Part shown: positions 63,924-64,000 of the stretch, one piece after another
Layout: every line of letters begins with the position of its first letter
Numbering within the stretch: the first letter of the stretch is position 1
NCBI GenBank assembly: GCA_016933335.1
Contig: JAFGBD010000004.1
Coordinates: 20,019 to 84,018 of the forward strand
Reading direction: 5' to 3'
Length of the DNA stretch: 64,000 nt
From: Bacteroidales bacterium
Lineage (GTDB): Bacteria; Bacteroidota; Bacteroidia; Bacteroidales; UBA10428
Program-made: the position numbers and the translations under genes
The notes under the pieces: generated by a model
Databases searched by the model: none
The model's input: only the letters and a program-made list of their open reading frames with translations
Told to the model about the DNA's origin: nothing

Positions 63924-64000
63924 AAATAACAATGTATCATTTTCAGCAAATAAGAATGTACCAATTTCAGCAAATAACGATGTACATTTTTCAGCAAATA
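63924..64000. repeat. 24-bp tandem direct repeats at the right edge (three copies plus start of a fourth); candidate IS21-type terminal array
   Basis: aaataacaatgtatcattttcagc / aaataagaatgtaccaatttcagc / aaataacgatgtacatttttcagc / aaata... Confidence 0.8.

Overview
This is a chromosomal window from a Bacteroidota (Bacteroidales-like) genome. Supporting features are the fused lpxC/fabZ, TAnnTTTG-type promoters, T9SS C-terminal sorting domains and a SusC-like TonB receptor. Most of it is housekeeping sequence: lipid A genes (lpxA fragment, lpxC/fabZ, lpxD, a second lpxA, kdsB), rimP-nusA-infB, queG, a sigma-54 activator-lptE-secG-groES-groEL block, pcm, cysS, apt, gpmA, lgt and comF. Interspersed are metal-transport genes (HMA-fused permease, two CDF proteins, a ZIP), two stand-alone FIST-domain proteins upstream of a hybrid histidine kinase, and a BlaI/M56-peptidase pair. 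There is also an OmpA/helix-hairpin-helix/C1-peptidase cluster, a GH9 cellulase and a 1771-aa YCF48-repeat T9SS protein. No tRNA, rRNA or CRISPR array was recognised. The most interesting items are: (i) the M56 (BlaR1-like) protein, whose C-terminal half is five exact 20-aa repeats plus a pentapeptide-repeat domain instead of a beta-lactam sensor, with a pair of perfect TACGA-N6-TCGTA dyads over the promoter of its blaI-like partner; (ii) the FIST-FIST-hybrid kinase locus; (iii) two lpxA paralogs; (iv) two SiaC/DUF1987 paralogs flanking cysS, with a difference at the predicted phosphosite; (v) a 24-bp exact-period repeat at the right edge that may be the end of a mobile element. No clear, complete undescribed defence or biosynthetic system was found. 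All family calls are from reading protein motifs by eye; no database search was run.
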